The notes beneath the pieces are model-generated. The model saw only the letters and a program-made list of their open reading frames with translations, was not told where the DNA came from and ran no database searches. Made by a program: the position numbers and the translations under genes. Of a stretch of 64,000 nucleotides of DNA, positions 1 to 9,638 are shown in pieces (the first letter of the stretch is position 1; each line of letters opens with the position of its first letter). The DNA is taken from NCBI GenBank assembly GCA_044225675.1, contig JBGAIH010000001.1, positions 310,001 through 374,000 of the forward strand, written 5' to 3'. The DNA is from JACMQX01 sp044225675 (GTDB lineage: Bacteria > Pseudomonadota > Gammaproteobacteria > Burkholderiales > Burkholderiaceae_C).

Positions 1-1
1 C

Positions 2-1003
2 CGCTATTTCCGCCAGGCCTGGACGCCGCTGCTGCCCGAGGCGGCCTACGCGCGCTCCCTGCCCGACGACCAGCCCTGGTTCGGCCGCAACGGCGGCCGG
101 CTGCCCATGATGATGGCCGACGCCGACAAGGCCGCGCCCGGCCCGGCCTTCTACCGCTCGCTGCTGCGCGGGCCCTTTGCCGACCTGCTCACGCTCGAGT
201 TCGCCCGCGCGGCCATCGCGGGCGAGGGCCTGGGCCAGGACGACGCGCCCGACATCCTCGCCGTGAGCCTGTCGGGCCATGACTACGTGAACCATGCGTA
301 CAGCGCCGAGTCGCGCCTGTCGCATGACCACTTCCTCCAGCTCGACCGCATGCTGCAGGACTTCTTCCGCTACCTGGACGCAACCATCGGGCAGGACCAG
401 TACCTCGCCGTGCTCACCGCCGACCATGGCTTCATGCCCAACCCGGAGCATGCCGCCAGCCAGGGCCTGCCGGCCGGCCGGATCGACAGCAACGGGGCTT
501 ACCAGCGCATCAATGCCGGGCTGCAGCAGCGCTTCGGCCAGCCGCAGCTGCTGCTCAACTTCTCGGGCGCGTCGCTGCTGCTCAACCGCCGGCTCATGGC
601 GGCGGCCCGGCTCGACGCCGATGCGGTGGCGGCTGCGGCGCGCGACCTTCTTCTGGCCGAGGCGGGGTATGCCGCTGCCTACACCCGCGCCGAGCTGCAG
701 TCGGGCAGCCGGGCAGGGCAGCCGCACCTCGACGCCATGCGCCGGGCCTGGCATCCGGCGGTGTCGGGCGAGGTGCAGTTTGCCTACAAGCCCTACTGGA
801 TGGCCGGCTCGGCCGTGGCCACGCACGGCTCGCCGCATGCCTACGACACCCATGTGCCCATCCTCGCCTGGGGACCGCGCTGGATCCGCCCCGGCCGGGT
901 GGACGCGCGGGTCGAGGTGGTCGACATCGCGCCCACGCTCGCGCGGCTTCTGGCGGTGCCGCCGCCGGCCCAGTCGGAAGGGCGGGAACTGCCCTGGCCC
1001 TGA
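2..1003 (+). CDS. Alkaline phosphatase-superfamily protein (type I phosphodiesterase/nucleotide pyrophosphatase-like), 5' partial
   Basis: The reading frame is open to the left edge, so only the C-terminal 333 residues are present and the true start lies outside the window. Family-type metal-binding motifs are visible: SLSGHDYVNH, TADHGF in the middle, and HGSPHAYDTHVPILAWG near the end, where Asp and His residues normally coordinate the two zinc ions of alkaline-phosphatase-fold phosphodiesterases. The last third (VDIAPTLARLL) matches the usual end of this fold. It should hydrolyse a phosphate mono- or diester, probably outside the cytoplasm, but the signal peptide cannot be seen. An internal Met triplet at 107 is not a likely start because conserved-looking sequence continues upstream. 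Substrate unknown. Confidence 0.8.
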   Translation, partial: RYFRQAWTPLLPEAAYARSLPDDQPWFGRNGGRLPMMMADADKAAPGPAFYRSLLRGPFADLLTLEFARAAIAGEGLGQDDAPDILAVSLSGHDYVNHAYSAESRLSHDHFLQLDRMLQDFFRYLDATIGQDQYLAVLTADHGFMPNPEHAASQGLPAGRIDSNGAYQRINAGLQQRFGQPQLLLNFSGASLLLNRRLMAAARLDADAVAAAARDLLLAEAGYAAAYTRAELQSGSRAGQPHLDAMRRAWHPAVSGEVQFAYKPYWMAGSAVATHGSPHAYDTHVPILAWGPRWIRPGRVDARVEVVDIAPTLARLLAVPPPAQSEGRELPWP

Positions 1004-1042
1004 CGTTCCCCGCGAAACCCGCAAACGAAAGATTCCATTCCC

Positions 1043-1063
1043 ATGCCGGCCTCGCGCCGGCAT
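1043..1063. other. Perfect 8-bp hairpin after the phosphatase gene
   Basis: Arms at 1043-1050 and 1056-1063 (ATGCCGGC / GCCGGCAT) with a 5-base loop, 40 bases after the phosphatase stop. There is no T-run behind it, so it is at best a weak or Rho-assisted terminator. Confidence 0.35.
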
Positions 1064-1298
1064 CCTCCCTGAGCTTCGGCCTCGCGCCTGCTTTACCCGC
1101 GCTTGACTTTCCCGTCACGCGCCGATCAATCCGGGCCGCTTACGATGGCGCCGTGCCGGACAATGGCCGCATCGGAAATTTCCGCCGCTATGCCGGAGCT
1201 GACAGACAGACGCGCTGCCGGCTGACAGACTGCAGCGAGGCGCCGCTGGCACGCTCCGAGAGGCCGTCGTTGCGGCCTGGAATCAACAAGAAAGAACA

Positions 1299-3065
1299 AT
1301 GATGGACCCGCAGAACTCGCCGCCGCCAGCCCCTGGTACCGACGCTTCTTCTTCGCCACCGCGCGAACCCGTTCCTTCCAACCGCCACACGCCGCGTCGC
1401 ATCAGCCGCCGTGCGGCGGTCATCGGCAGCCTGATCGCGCTGCTGGTCGTGGGCGGCACGGGCTGGCTGGCCTGGAGCCTCACACAGCGCGACTCGGCTG
1501 GCGCTGCGGCAGGCGGTCCGGGCGGACCGGGTGGCCCCGGTGGGCCGGGTGGCTTTGCCGGTGGACGCGGCGCTTCCAGCGTGGGCGTAGCCGTGGCCGA
1601 GCGGGCCGATCTGCCGATCACGCTGGAAGCGCTGGGCACCGTGTTGCCGCAGGCGACGGTGCGGGTGCGTCCACAGGTCAGCGGCGTTCTGCAGCAACTG
1701 CATTTCCAGGAAGGCCAGATGGTGCGCAAGGGCCAGTTGCTGGCCACCATCGACCCGCGCCAGTTCGAGATGGCGCTGCAGCAGGCCATCGGCCAGCGCC
1801 AGCGCGACGAGGCGCAGTACGAGGCCGCCAACGTCACGCTCCAGCGTTACCGCACGCTGCTCGGCCAGGACTCGATCGCCCGGCAGGAGGTCGACACCCA
1901 GGCCGCGCTCGTCAAGCAGCTGGAGGCCGCCGTCGTCATCTCCAAGGCGAGCGAAGGCACGGCCCGGCTGAACCTGGGCTACACGCGCGTGACCTCGCCG
2001 ATCGCGGGCCGCGTCGGCCTGCGGACGGTGGACGTGGGCAACGTCGTCAGCTCCGGAGACACCAACGGCGTGGCCATCGTCACGCAGATCTCGCCGATCG
2101 ACGTGGAGTTCTCGGTGCCGCAGGACATGGCGCCAGCTTTGCAGCAGGCCGGCGCCGGCATGAAGGTCGATGCGCTCGACCGCACCCGCGCGGCGGTGCT
2201 CGAAACAGGCAGCTTCGGCTCGCTCGACAACCAGATCGACACGCAGACGGGCACGGTGCGGGCCAAGGCGCGTTTTGCCAATGCCAAGGGCGCGCTGTTC
2301 CCGAGCCAGTTCGTCAACGTCCGGCTGCAGCTCAAGACGGTGGAGGGCGCGGTGGTCGTGCCGGTGGCTGCACTGCGCACCGGCGCCAATGGCGACTATG
2401 TGTTCCTCCTCAAGCCCGACCGCACCGTGACCATCCGCCCGGTCAAGCGGGGGCAGGCCACGGCCGAGAAGGTGCAGATCATCAGCGGCCTGCAGGGCGG
2501 CGAGCGCGTCATCACCGAAGGCGCTGACCGGCTGCGCGAAGGCTCGCGCGTGACGCTGCCCGGCGACCCGGGCGCTGGGGCGGTGCGCCAGGGCGGCCGT
2601 CGGCAGGGTGCATCGGCGCCGGCCGGGGCGGCATCGGGCCTGCAGCCCGGGGCTGCAACGGGTTCAGCCTCGGGTGCGGGGTCGGGTGCGGGGGCCGGCG
2701 TTGCGGCTGGTGCTGCCACGCCCGCGCCCGCACCGGGCGCGGGCGGCAGCGCCTCTGGCATGCCCGACGCCGCTGCGGCAGGGGCCGGGGCGCGGTCCGG
2801 TGCAGGCAATGGTGCCGGACCGGCATCCGCCGCAGCGCCCGTCGCCGCCGCGCGGCCTGCCGCGCCTGCGGGCGGGAAGGTCGGCCCGACGCCCGAGCAG
2901 CGCCAGCGCATGCTCGAATCGGCGGCCGGTGATCCCGAGCAACTGGCCCGGCGCAAGCGCTTTCTGGAACGCCTCGATGCGGGTGATCCCGAGGCGATCG
3001 AGCGCTGGCAGATGATGCAGCAGCGGCGCCGCGAGGGCGGCGGCGGCGCGGGTCCGGCGCAATGA
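1299..3065 (+). CDS. mdtA: RND efflux pump periplasmic adaptor (membrane fusion protein), MdtA-like
   Basis: Adaptor subunit linking the inner-membrane RND pumps MdtB/MdtC to the outer-membrane channel. One N-terminal membrane segment lies near residues 43-61, followed by a Gly-Gly-Pro repeat linker (about residues 70-83). The lipoyl/barrel-sandwich halves and alpha-hairpin come next (VRVRPQVSGVLQQLHF; later LNLGYTRVTSPIAGRVGLR), then the beta-barrel and membrane-proximal domains to about residue 415. At 588 residues it is much longer than usual (about 400). The extra C-terminus is an Ala/Gly/Pro-rich tail followed by a charged helical segment (residues about 525-575). It is the first gene of a four-gene operon with mdtB, mdtC and an outer-membrane factor. 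There are two adjacent ATGs at the start and either could be used. Confidence 0.9.
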   Translation: MMDPQNSPPPAPGTDASSSPPREPVPSNRHTPRRISRRAAVIGSLIALLVVGGTGWLAWSLTQRDSAGAAAGGPGGPGGPGGPGGFAGGRGASSVGVAVAERADLPITLEALGTVLPQATVRVRPQVSGVLQQLHFQEGQMVRKGQLLATIDPRQFEMALQQAIGQRQRDEAQYEAANVTLQRYRTLLGQDSIARQEVDTQAALVKQLEAAVVISKASEGTARLNLGYTRVTSPIAGRVGLRTVDVGNVVSSGDTNGVAIVTQISPIDVEFSVPQDMAPALQQAGAGMKVDALDRTRAAVLETGSFGSLDNQIDTQTGTVRAKARFANAKGALFPSQFVNVRLQLKTVEGAVVVPVAALRTGANGDYVFLLKPDRTVTIRPVKRGQATAEKVQIISGLQGGERVITEGADRLREGSRVTLPGDPGAGAVRQGGRRQGASAPAGAASGLQPGAATGSASGAGSGAGAGVAAGAATPAPAPGAGGSASGMPDAAAAGAGARSGAGNGAGPASAAAPVAAARPAAPAGGKVGPTPEQRQRMLESAAGDPEQLARRKRFLERLDAGDPEAIERWQMMQQRRREGGGGAGPAQ

Positions 3066-3237
3066 GGCGCGCCTTCGCACGCCTTGCCGCGGCCGATGCG
3101 GCGGGTGCCACTCCCTGTGCCACCCGTGCGGCCCGTGCGGCCCGTCGGGCCTCCGGGCCGGGTGCCGCCGGCAGCGCCCGCCGAAGCCGCGGCAGCCGCC
3201 ACCACAACGCTTGCTTCACGCACCGCACGAGCCGTCC

Positions 3238-6200
3238 ATGAGCCCGTCGCGTCCCTTCATCCTGCGGCCGGTGGCCACTTCGCTGCTGATGCTGGCCATC
3301 GTGCTGGCCGGCCTCGTCGGCCTGCGCTTCCTGCCGCTGTCGGCGCTGCCGCAGGTCGACTACCCGACCATCCAGGTCCAGACCCTGTACCCCGGCGCCA
3401 GCCCCGAGGTCATGGCGCAGACCATCACCGCGCCGCTGGAGCGCCAGTTCGGCCAGATGCCGGGCCTCTCGCGCATGAGCTCGACCAGCGCGGCCGGCGT
3501 GTCCATCGTCACGCTGCAGTTCGGTCTGGGCCTGGCGCTCGACGTGGCCGAGCAGCAGGTGCAGGCAGCCATCAATGCCGGCGGCTCGCTGCTGCCGGCG
3601 GACCTGCCGGCGCCGCCGGTCTATGCCAAGGTGAACCCGGCCGATGCGCCGGTGCTCACGCTGGCCATCACCTCCGACACGCTGCCGCTCACCGAGGTGC
3701 AGAACATCGTCAACACGCGGCTCGCGCTCAAGATCAGCCAGGTCAGCGGCGTCGGCCTGGTCACGCTCTCGGGCGGCCAGCGGCCGGCGGTGCGCATCCA
3801 GGTCGACACGCGGGCGCTGGCCTCCTATGGCCTGGGTCTGGACAGCGTGCGCACGGCCATCACGGCGGCCAATGCGAACGCGGCCAAGGGCAGCATCGAC
3901 GGACCGACGCGGGCCTACACCATCAACTCCAATGACCAGCTGCTCACCTCGGCCGACTACGCCAACCTGATCGTCTCGTACCGCAACAACGCGCCGATCC
4001 GCCTGCGCGACGTGGCCCAGGTGGTGCAGAGCGCCGAGAACGTCAAGCTCGGCGCCTGGTCGGCGGTGTCGGGCGAACTCAAGCCGTCGATCATCCTCAA
4101 CGTGCAGCGCCAGCCGGGCGCCAACGTGATCGCCACGGTCGACGCCATCAAGCAGCGCCTGCCCGAGTTGACGCAGGGCCTGCCCGCGTCGATGAAGGTC
4201 GACGTGCTGAGCGACCGCACCACCGGCATCCGTGCGAGCGTCCACCATGTGCAGCTCGAACTGCTGCTGGCCGTGGTGCTGGTTGTGCTGGTGATCTTCG
4301 CCTTCCTGCACAGCCTGCGGGCCACGGTGATCGCCAGCCTGGCCGTGCCGATCTCGCTGATCGGCACCTGCGGGGCCATGTACCTGCTCGGCTACAGCCT
4401 GAACAACCTGTCGCTGATGGCGCTGACCATCGCCACCGGCTTCGTGGTGGACGACGCCATCGTGATGATCGAGAACATCTCGCGCCACATCGAGGAGGGC
4501 GAGCCGCCTCTCAAGGCCGCGCTCCAGGGCGCGACGGAGATCGGCTTCACCATCATCTCGCTGACGGTCTCGCTGATCGCGGTGCTGATCCCGCTGCTCT
4601 TCATGGGCGACGTGGTGGGGCGCCTGTTCCGCGAGTTCGCCGTCACGCTGGCCATCACCATCCTGATCTCGGCGGTGGTGTCGCTCACGCTGGTGCCGAT
4701 GATGTCGGCACGCTGGCTGCGGCCCGAGGGCGCGCACGACCAGCTCACCGGCTTTGCCGGCAAGACCCAGCGCTTCTTCGACCGTGTGATCGCGCGCTAT
4801 GACGTGGCACTGGGCTGGGTGCTCGCGCGCCAGGGCATGACCCTGCTGGTGGCGCTGGCCACGCTGGTGCTCACGGCGCTGCTGTACCTGTGGATTCCCA
4901 AGGGCCTGTTCCCGACGCAGGACACCGGGCAGCTGCAGGCGCGGGTGGAGACCGCACAGTCGGTCTCGTACACCGCCATGGCGGCGCTGCAGCGCGACGT
5001 GGCACTGGCCCTGCTCGAAGACCCCGACGTGTCCACGCTGTCGAGCTTCGTCGGCGTGGACGCGGCCAACAACACCATGGTGCACACCGGCCGTATGCTG
5101 ATCAACCTCAAGGAAGGTCGCGGCGGCCTGCAGCAGGTGATGGACCGGCTGCGCCAGCGCGGCCAGTCGGTAGCCGGCGTCACGCTGTACCTGCAGCCGG
5201 TGCAGGACCTGACCATCGACGCCGAAAGCGGCCCGACCCAGTACCGCCTGTCGCTCGAAGGCGTGACCGACGCGGCCGTCACCGAATGGGCCGGCAAGCT
5301 GGTGCAGAAGCTTCAGGACGTCGGCGCGGTCCGCAATGTGGTGACCGATGCAGGCGCCACGGGCGCGGCTATTCAGGTCGAGGTGGATCGCGACACGGCG
5401 GCGCGTCTGGGCGTGAGCATGTCCAGCATCGACGAGGCGCTCTACAGTGCCTTCGGCCAGCGCATCGTCTCGACCATTTTCACCGAGACCAACCAGTACC
5501 GTGTGATCCTGGAGGCGCGGCCCGACACCCAGGGCTCGCCCGCGGCGCTGGGCATGGTGCAACTGCGCGGCAGCTCCGGCGACCCGATCCCGCTGTCGGC
5601 GCTGGCCCGCATCATCGAGCGGCGCGCGCCGCTGCAGGTCACGCACGTGGCCCAGTACCCGGCCACCACCGTGGGCTTCGACACCGCGCCCGGCGTGTCG
5701 CTCGGCACGGCGGTGCAGGCGATCCGCCAGGCCGCCAAGGACATCCAGCTGCCGGCCGGCGTCACCATGACCTTCCTCGGCGCCTCCGGCGCCTACGAGG
5801 CCTCGCTGTCGAACCAGCTGTGGCTGATTCTGGCGGCGGTGATCTGCGTGTACATCGTGCTCGGCGTGCTGTACGAGAGCTACGTGCATCCGCTGACCAT
5901 CCTGTCGACGCTGCCCTCGGCCGGCGTCGGCGCGCTGCTGATGCTCATGGTGTCGGGCAACGACCTCGGGGTGATCGGCATCATCGGCATCATCCTGCTG
6001 ATCGGCATCGTCAAGAAGAACGCGATCATGATGATCGACTTCGCCATCGACGCCGAGCGCAACGAGGGCAAGGGCCCGGTCGATGCGATCCGCCAGGCCG
6101 CGCTGCTGCGCTTCCGCCCGATCCTGATGACGACGCTGGCGGCGCTGTTCGCTGCCGTGCCGCTGATGCTCGGCTGGGGTGAAGGCGCCGAGCTGCGCCG

Positions 6201-6333
6201 CCCGCTGGGCCTGGCGATCTTCGGCGGCCTGATCGTGAGCCAGCTGCTGACGCTGTTCACCACGCCAGTGATCTACCTCGCCTTCGACCGGCTCGGCCGG
6301 CGCTGGGCCCGGCGTGAGGAGAAGGCGGCATGA
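3238..6333 (+). CDS. mdtB: RND multidrug efflux transporter, MdtB-like
   Basis: Inner-membrane proton/drug antiporter of the HAE1 RND family, 1,031 residues, the normal length. It opens with the classic MSPSRPFILRPVATSLLM N-terminus, which is why the ATG at 3238 is preferred over one nine codons upstream. Twelve membrane segments and two large periplasmic loops are apparent. The proton-relay region in TM4 (GFVVDDAIVMIENISRHIE) carries the paired Asp residues, and the second-half signature GIVKKNAIMMIDFAIDAE is intact. It pairs with mdtC, whose ATG overlaps its stop by four bases, so the two are translationally coupled and probably form the MdtB2C-type heterotrimer. Likely substrates (bile salts, novobiocin-type drugs, metals) are inferred from the family. 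Confidence 0.95.
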   Translation: MSPSRPFILRPVATSLLMLAIVLAGLVGLRFLPLSALPQVDYPTIQVQTLYPGASPEVMAQTITAPLERQFGQMPGLSRMSSTSAAGVSIVTLQFGLGLALDVAEQQVQAAINAGGSLLPADLPAPPVYAKVNPADAPVLTLAITSDTLPLTEVQNIVNTRLALKISQVSGVGLVTLSGGQRPAVRIQVDTRALASYGLGLDSVRTAITAANANAAKGSIDGPTRAYTINSNDQLLTSADYANLIVSYRNNAPIRLRDVAQVVQSAENVKLGAWSAVSGELKPSIILNVQRQPGANVIATVDAIKQRLPELTQGLPASMKVDVLSDRTTGIRASVHHVQLELLLAVVLVVLVIFAFLHSLRATVIASLAVPISLIGTCGAMYLLGYSLNNLSLMALTIATGFVVDDAIVMIENISRHIEEGEPPLKAALQGATEIGFTIISLTVSLIAVLIPLLFMGDVVGRLFREFAVTLAITILISAVVSLTLVPMMSARWLRPEGAHDQLTGFAGKTQRFFDRVIARYDVALGWVLARQGMTLLVALATLVLTALLYLWIPKGLFPTQDTGQLQARVETAQSVSYTAMAALQRDVALALLEDPDVSTLSSFVGVDAANNTMVHTGRMLINLKEGRGGLQQVMDRLRQRGQSVAGVTLYLQPVQDLTIDAESGPTQYRLSLEGVTDAAVTEWAGKLVQKLQDVGAVRNVVTDAGATGAAIQVEVDRDTAARLGVSMSSIDEALYSAFGQRIVSTIFTETNQYRVILEARPDTQGSPAALGMVQLRGSSGDPIPLSALARIIERRAPLQVTHVAQYPATTVGFDTAPGVSLGTAVQAIRQAAKDIQLPAGVTMTFLGASGAYEASLSNQLWLILAAVICVYIVLGVLYESYVHPLTILSTLPSAGVGALLMLMVSGNDLGVIGIIGIILLIGIVKKNAIMMIDFAIDAERNEGKGPVDAIRQAALLRFRPILMTTLAALFAAVPLMLGWGEGAELRRPLGLAIFGGLIVSQLLTLFTTPVIYLAFDRLGRRWARREEKAA

Positions 6334-9300
6334 ACCTGTCGGAGCCATTCGTCCGCCGGCCGGTGGCCACCGTGCTGCTGACCATCGGCCTGGCGCTGGC
6401 GGGCATCGGGGCCTTCTTCATCCTGCCGGTGGCGCCGCTGCCGCAGGTGGACTTCCCGGTGATCTCGGTGAGCGCGAGCCTGCCCGGCGCGAGCCCCGAC
6501 ACCATGGCGTCGAGCGTGGCGACGCCGCTGGAGCGCCGGCTCGGCGTGATCGCGGGCGTCAATGAAATGACCTCGAGCAGCAGCAATGGCTCGGCCCGCG
6601 TCACGCTGCAGTTCGACCTCAACCGCAACATCGACGCGGCCGCACGCGAGGTGCAGGCGGCGATCAACGCGTCGCGGGCCGACCTGCCGTCCACCCTGCG
6701 CAGTAACCCGACCTACCGCAAGGCCAATCCGTCGGCTGCCCCCGTCATCATTCTGGCGATGACGTCGCCGACGCGCTCGCCGGGGCAGATCTACGACGAG
6801 GTGTCCAACGTCGTGCAGCAGAAGATCGCCCAGGTGCCGGGCGTGGGCGACGTGGAGCTGGGCGGAGGCTCGCTGCCGGCGATCCGCGTCGACCTGCTGC
6901 CCTATGCGCTCAGCCGCTACGGGGTGAGCAGCGAGGACGTGCGCGCCGCCCTGCAGGCCAGCAGCGCCAACCGGCCCAAGGGCGACGTGGACGATGCAGG
7001 CCGGCGCCTGCAGATCTACACCACCACCGGCAAAAGCGGCACCAGCAGCTTCGTGGCCGCCGGCGGCAGCACGCGGCCGCGCGCGGTGGACTACCGCAAC
7101 CTCGTGGTGGCCTGGCGCGACGGCGCCGCCGTGCGGCTGACCGATGTGGCCGACGTGATCGACAGCGTGGAGAATATCAACACGCTGGGCCTGTTCAATG
7201 GCGACCCGGCCGTGATCGTGCTGGTGACGCTGCAACCCGGCGCCAACGTCATTGCCACCGTCGACGGCGTGCGCGCGCTGCTGCCCGAGCTGCAAGCCCA
7301 ACTGCCGCAGGACATCAAGCTGTCGGTCGCGTCCGACCGCACCAACTCCATCCGCGCCGCGCTGCACGAAGTGGAGCTGACGCTGGTCATCGCGGTGCTG
7401 CTGGTGGTGCTGGTGGTTAGCGCCTTTCTGCGCAGCGTGCGCGCCACGGTCATTCCGGCGATTGCCACCGTGGTGTCGCTGCTGGGCACCTTCGGCGCCA
7501 TGTACCTGCTGGGCTTCTCGCTCAACAACCTGAGCCTGATGGCGTTGACGGTGGCCACCGGCTTCGTGGTGGACGATGCCATCGTGGTGCTGGAGAACAC
7601 CAGCCGCCACATCGAGCAGGGCATGGATCGCTTCAAGGCGGCGCTGCTCGGCGCGCGCGAGGTGGGCTTCACCGTGCTGTCGATCAGCCTGTCGCTGGTG
7701 GCGGTGTTCATTCCGCTGCTGTTCATGGGTGGGCAGGTCGGGCGCCTGTTCCGCGAGTTCGCGGTGACACTGTCGGTGGCGGTGATGATCTCGCTCGTCA
7801 TCTCGCTGACCACGACGCCCATGCTGTGCGCCTGGCTGCTCAAGTCGGGCGATCTGCAGCGTCAGCCGGGCCTGCTCGCGCGCTGGATGGACCGGGGCTT
7901 CGGCTTCCTGCAGAAGGGCTACGAGCACAGCCTGGACTGGGCGCTGCAGCTGCGCTGGCTGGTCATGCTGATCCTGGCGCTGGTGGTCGGGCTCAATGCC
8001 TACCTGTTCTTCCACATCCCCAAGGGCTTCTTTCCGAACCAGGACACGGGGCAGATCCAGGGCGGGCTGCGCGCCGACCAGAGCATCTCGTTTTCGGCCA
8101 TGCAGGACAAGCTCAAGGAGATCGTGGACATCATCCGCGCCGACCCGGCCGTGGACACGGTGGTCGGCTTCACCGGCGGCGGGCGGGCCGGTGGCGGCTT
8201 CATGTTCGTGAACCTCAAGCCCGCGTCGCAGCGCACCGACAAGGGCCAGGCCGTGATCGCGCGGCTGCGGCCGCAACTTGCCAAGGTCACGGGCCTGAGC
8301 ATCTTCCTCAACACCGTGCAGGACCTGCGCATGGGCGGGCGTGCCAGCAACTCCACCTATCAGTACACGCTCAAGAGCGACAACGCCGCCGACCTCAAGC
8401 GCTGGGCCACGCGGCTGGCCGAGGCGATGAAGCAGCAGGAGGCGCTGGAGGACGTGGACACCGACCAGCAGGAAAACGGCGTCGAGACCTTCGTCGAGGT
8501 CGACAAGGACAGTGCCTCGCGCCTGGGCATCAGCTCGCGCGACGTGGACAACGCGCTGTACAACGGCTTCGGCCAGCGGCAGGTGGCCACGCTCTATGAC
8601 GAGCTCAACCAGTACCGCATCATCATGGGCGTGGCGCAGCGCTACATCCGCAGCCCGGAGGCGCTCAAGGACATCTACGTGCCGGGCAAGGCCACGGCGG
8701 CGACGGTGGCAACGTCGCAGTCCGCTGCGGCCGGCGCCACGGCGGCCGCCACGACGACGAGTTCGGCCGCCGCCTCCACCGTCGCCGTCAATGCGAGCCT
8801 GCGCGACCAGGCCACGGGTTCGGCCGTCAGCTCGTCGGCGCGGACCATGGTGCCGCTGTCGGCCATCGCGAAGTTCTCGGAGCGGCCCACGCCGAGCGCG
8901 GTCAATCACCAGGACGCGGAGCTGGCCACGACCATCTCGTACAACCTGGCCGAAGGCAAGACCCTGGCCGAAGGGCAGGCGGCCGTGAAGGCGGCCGAGG
9001 CGTCCATCACGATGCCGATCAACGTGCGCGGCAGCTTCCAGGGCACGGCGCGGGCCGCGCAGGACTCGCAGAAGGAGCAGCCGATGCTGATCCTGGCCGC
9101 CATCGTGGTGATCTACATCGTGCTGGGCATCCTCTATGAAAGCCTGGTGCACCCGGTCACGGTGCTGTCCACGCTGCCGTCGGCGGGCGTGGGCGCGGTG
9201 CTGGCGCTGCTGCTGTTCAAACTCGACTTCTCGATCATGGCGCTGATCGGGGTGTTCCTGCTGATCGGAATCGTCAAGAAGAACGCCATCCTGATCATCG

Positions 9301-9626
9301 ACTTCGCGCTCGACGCGGAGCGCTCGCGTGGCCTGTCGCCGCTGGAGGCGGTGCGCGAGGCCTGCCTGCTGCGCTTCCGGCCGATCCTCATGACCACGCT
9401 GGCGGCCATCCTGGGCGCGCTGCCGCTGGCCATCGGCTTTGGCGAGGGCGCCGAGCTGCGCCGGCCGCTGGGCATCGCCATCATCGGCGGCCTGATCGCC
9501 AGCCAGGTGCTGACGCTGCTGACCACGCCGGTGGTCTATCTGATGCTCGACAAGCTGCGCCGCCGCAGCCCGCTGGAGCGCGAGTTCGCGCGCCATTCCG
9601 ACGATCCCCGCCCGCAGCCGCTTTGA
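6330..9626 (+). CDS. mdtC: RND multidrug efflux transporter, MdtC-like
   Basis: Second RND pump subunit, 1,098 residues, starting in an ATGA overlap with mdtB. The N-terminus (MNLSEPFVRRPVATVLLT), the TM4 motif with paired Asp (GFVVDDAIVVLENTSRHIE) and the second-half motif GIVKKNAILIIDFALDAE are all present. It is about 70 residues longer than E. coli MdtC. Much of the excess is an Ala/Thr/Ser-rich insert of about 50 residues (residues about 787-837, bases about 8688-8840) in the second periplasmic domain, just before the conserved TMVPLSAIA strand. A smaller Ser/Gly-rich insert lies near residues 230-250. Transport chemistry should be normal. The inserts sit where docking-domain and funnel loops are expected. 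Confidence 0.95.
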   Translation: MNLSEPFVRRPVATVLLTIGLALAGIGAFFILPVAPLPQVDFPVISVSASLPGASPDTMASSVATPLERRLGVIAGVNEMTSSSSNGSARVTLQFDLNRNIDAAAREVQAAINASRADLPSTLRSNPTYRKANPSAAPVIILAMTSPTRSPGQIYDEVSNVVQQKIAQVPGVGDVELGGGSLPAIRVDLLPYALSRYGVSSEDVRAALQASSANRPKGDVDDAGRRLQIYTTTGKSGTSSFVAAGGSTRPRAVDYRNLVVAWRDGAAVRLTDVADVIDSVENINTLGLFNGDPAVIVLVTLQPGANVIATVDGVRALLPELQAQLPQDIKLSVASDRTNSIRAALHEVELTLVIAVLLVVLVVSAFLRSVRATVIPAIATVVSLLGTFGAMYLLGFSLNNLSLMALTVATGFVVDDAIVVLENTSRHIEQGMDRFKAALLGAREVGFTVLSISLSLVAVFIPLLFMGGQVGRLFREFAVTLSVAVMISLVISLTTTPMLCAWLLKSGDLQRQPGLLARWMDRGFGFLQKGYEHSLDWALQLRWLVMLILALVVGLNAYLFFHIPKGFFPNQDTGQIQGGLRADQSISFSAMQDKLKEIVDIIRADPAVDTVVGFTGGGRAGGGFMFVNLKPASQRTDKGQAVIARLRPQLAKVTGLSIFLNTVQDLRMGGRASNSTYQYTLKSDNAADLKRWATRLAEAMKQQEALEDVDTDQQENGVETFVEVDKDSASRLGISSRDVDNALYNGFGQRQVATLYDELNQYRIIMGVAQRYIRSPEALKDIYVPGKATAATVATSQSAAAGATAAATTTSSAAASTVAVNASLRDQATGSAVSSSARTMVPLSAIAKFSERPTPSAVNHQDAELATTISYNLAEGKTLAEGQAAVKAAEASITMPINVRGSFQGTARAAQDSQKEQPMLILAAIVVIYIVLGILYESLVHPVTVLSTLPSAGVGAVLALLLFKLDFSIMALIGVFLLIGIVKKNAILIIDFALDAERSRGLSPLEAVREACLLRFRPILMTTLAAILGALPLAIGFGEGAELRRPLGIAIIGGLIASQVLTLLTTPVVYLMLDKLRRRSPLEREFARHSDDPRPQPL

Positions 9627-9638
9627 GCTGAACCTGCC

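Noticed and set aside
2512..6348. Very long minus-strand open frame (1,278 codons) opposite mdtA/mdtB
   Set aside because: Antisense shadow of GC-rich coding DNA: His/Arg/Gln-rich translation, no ribosome-binding site, full overlap with canonical RND genes.
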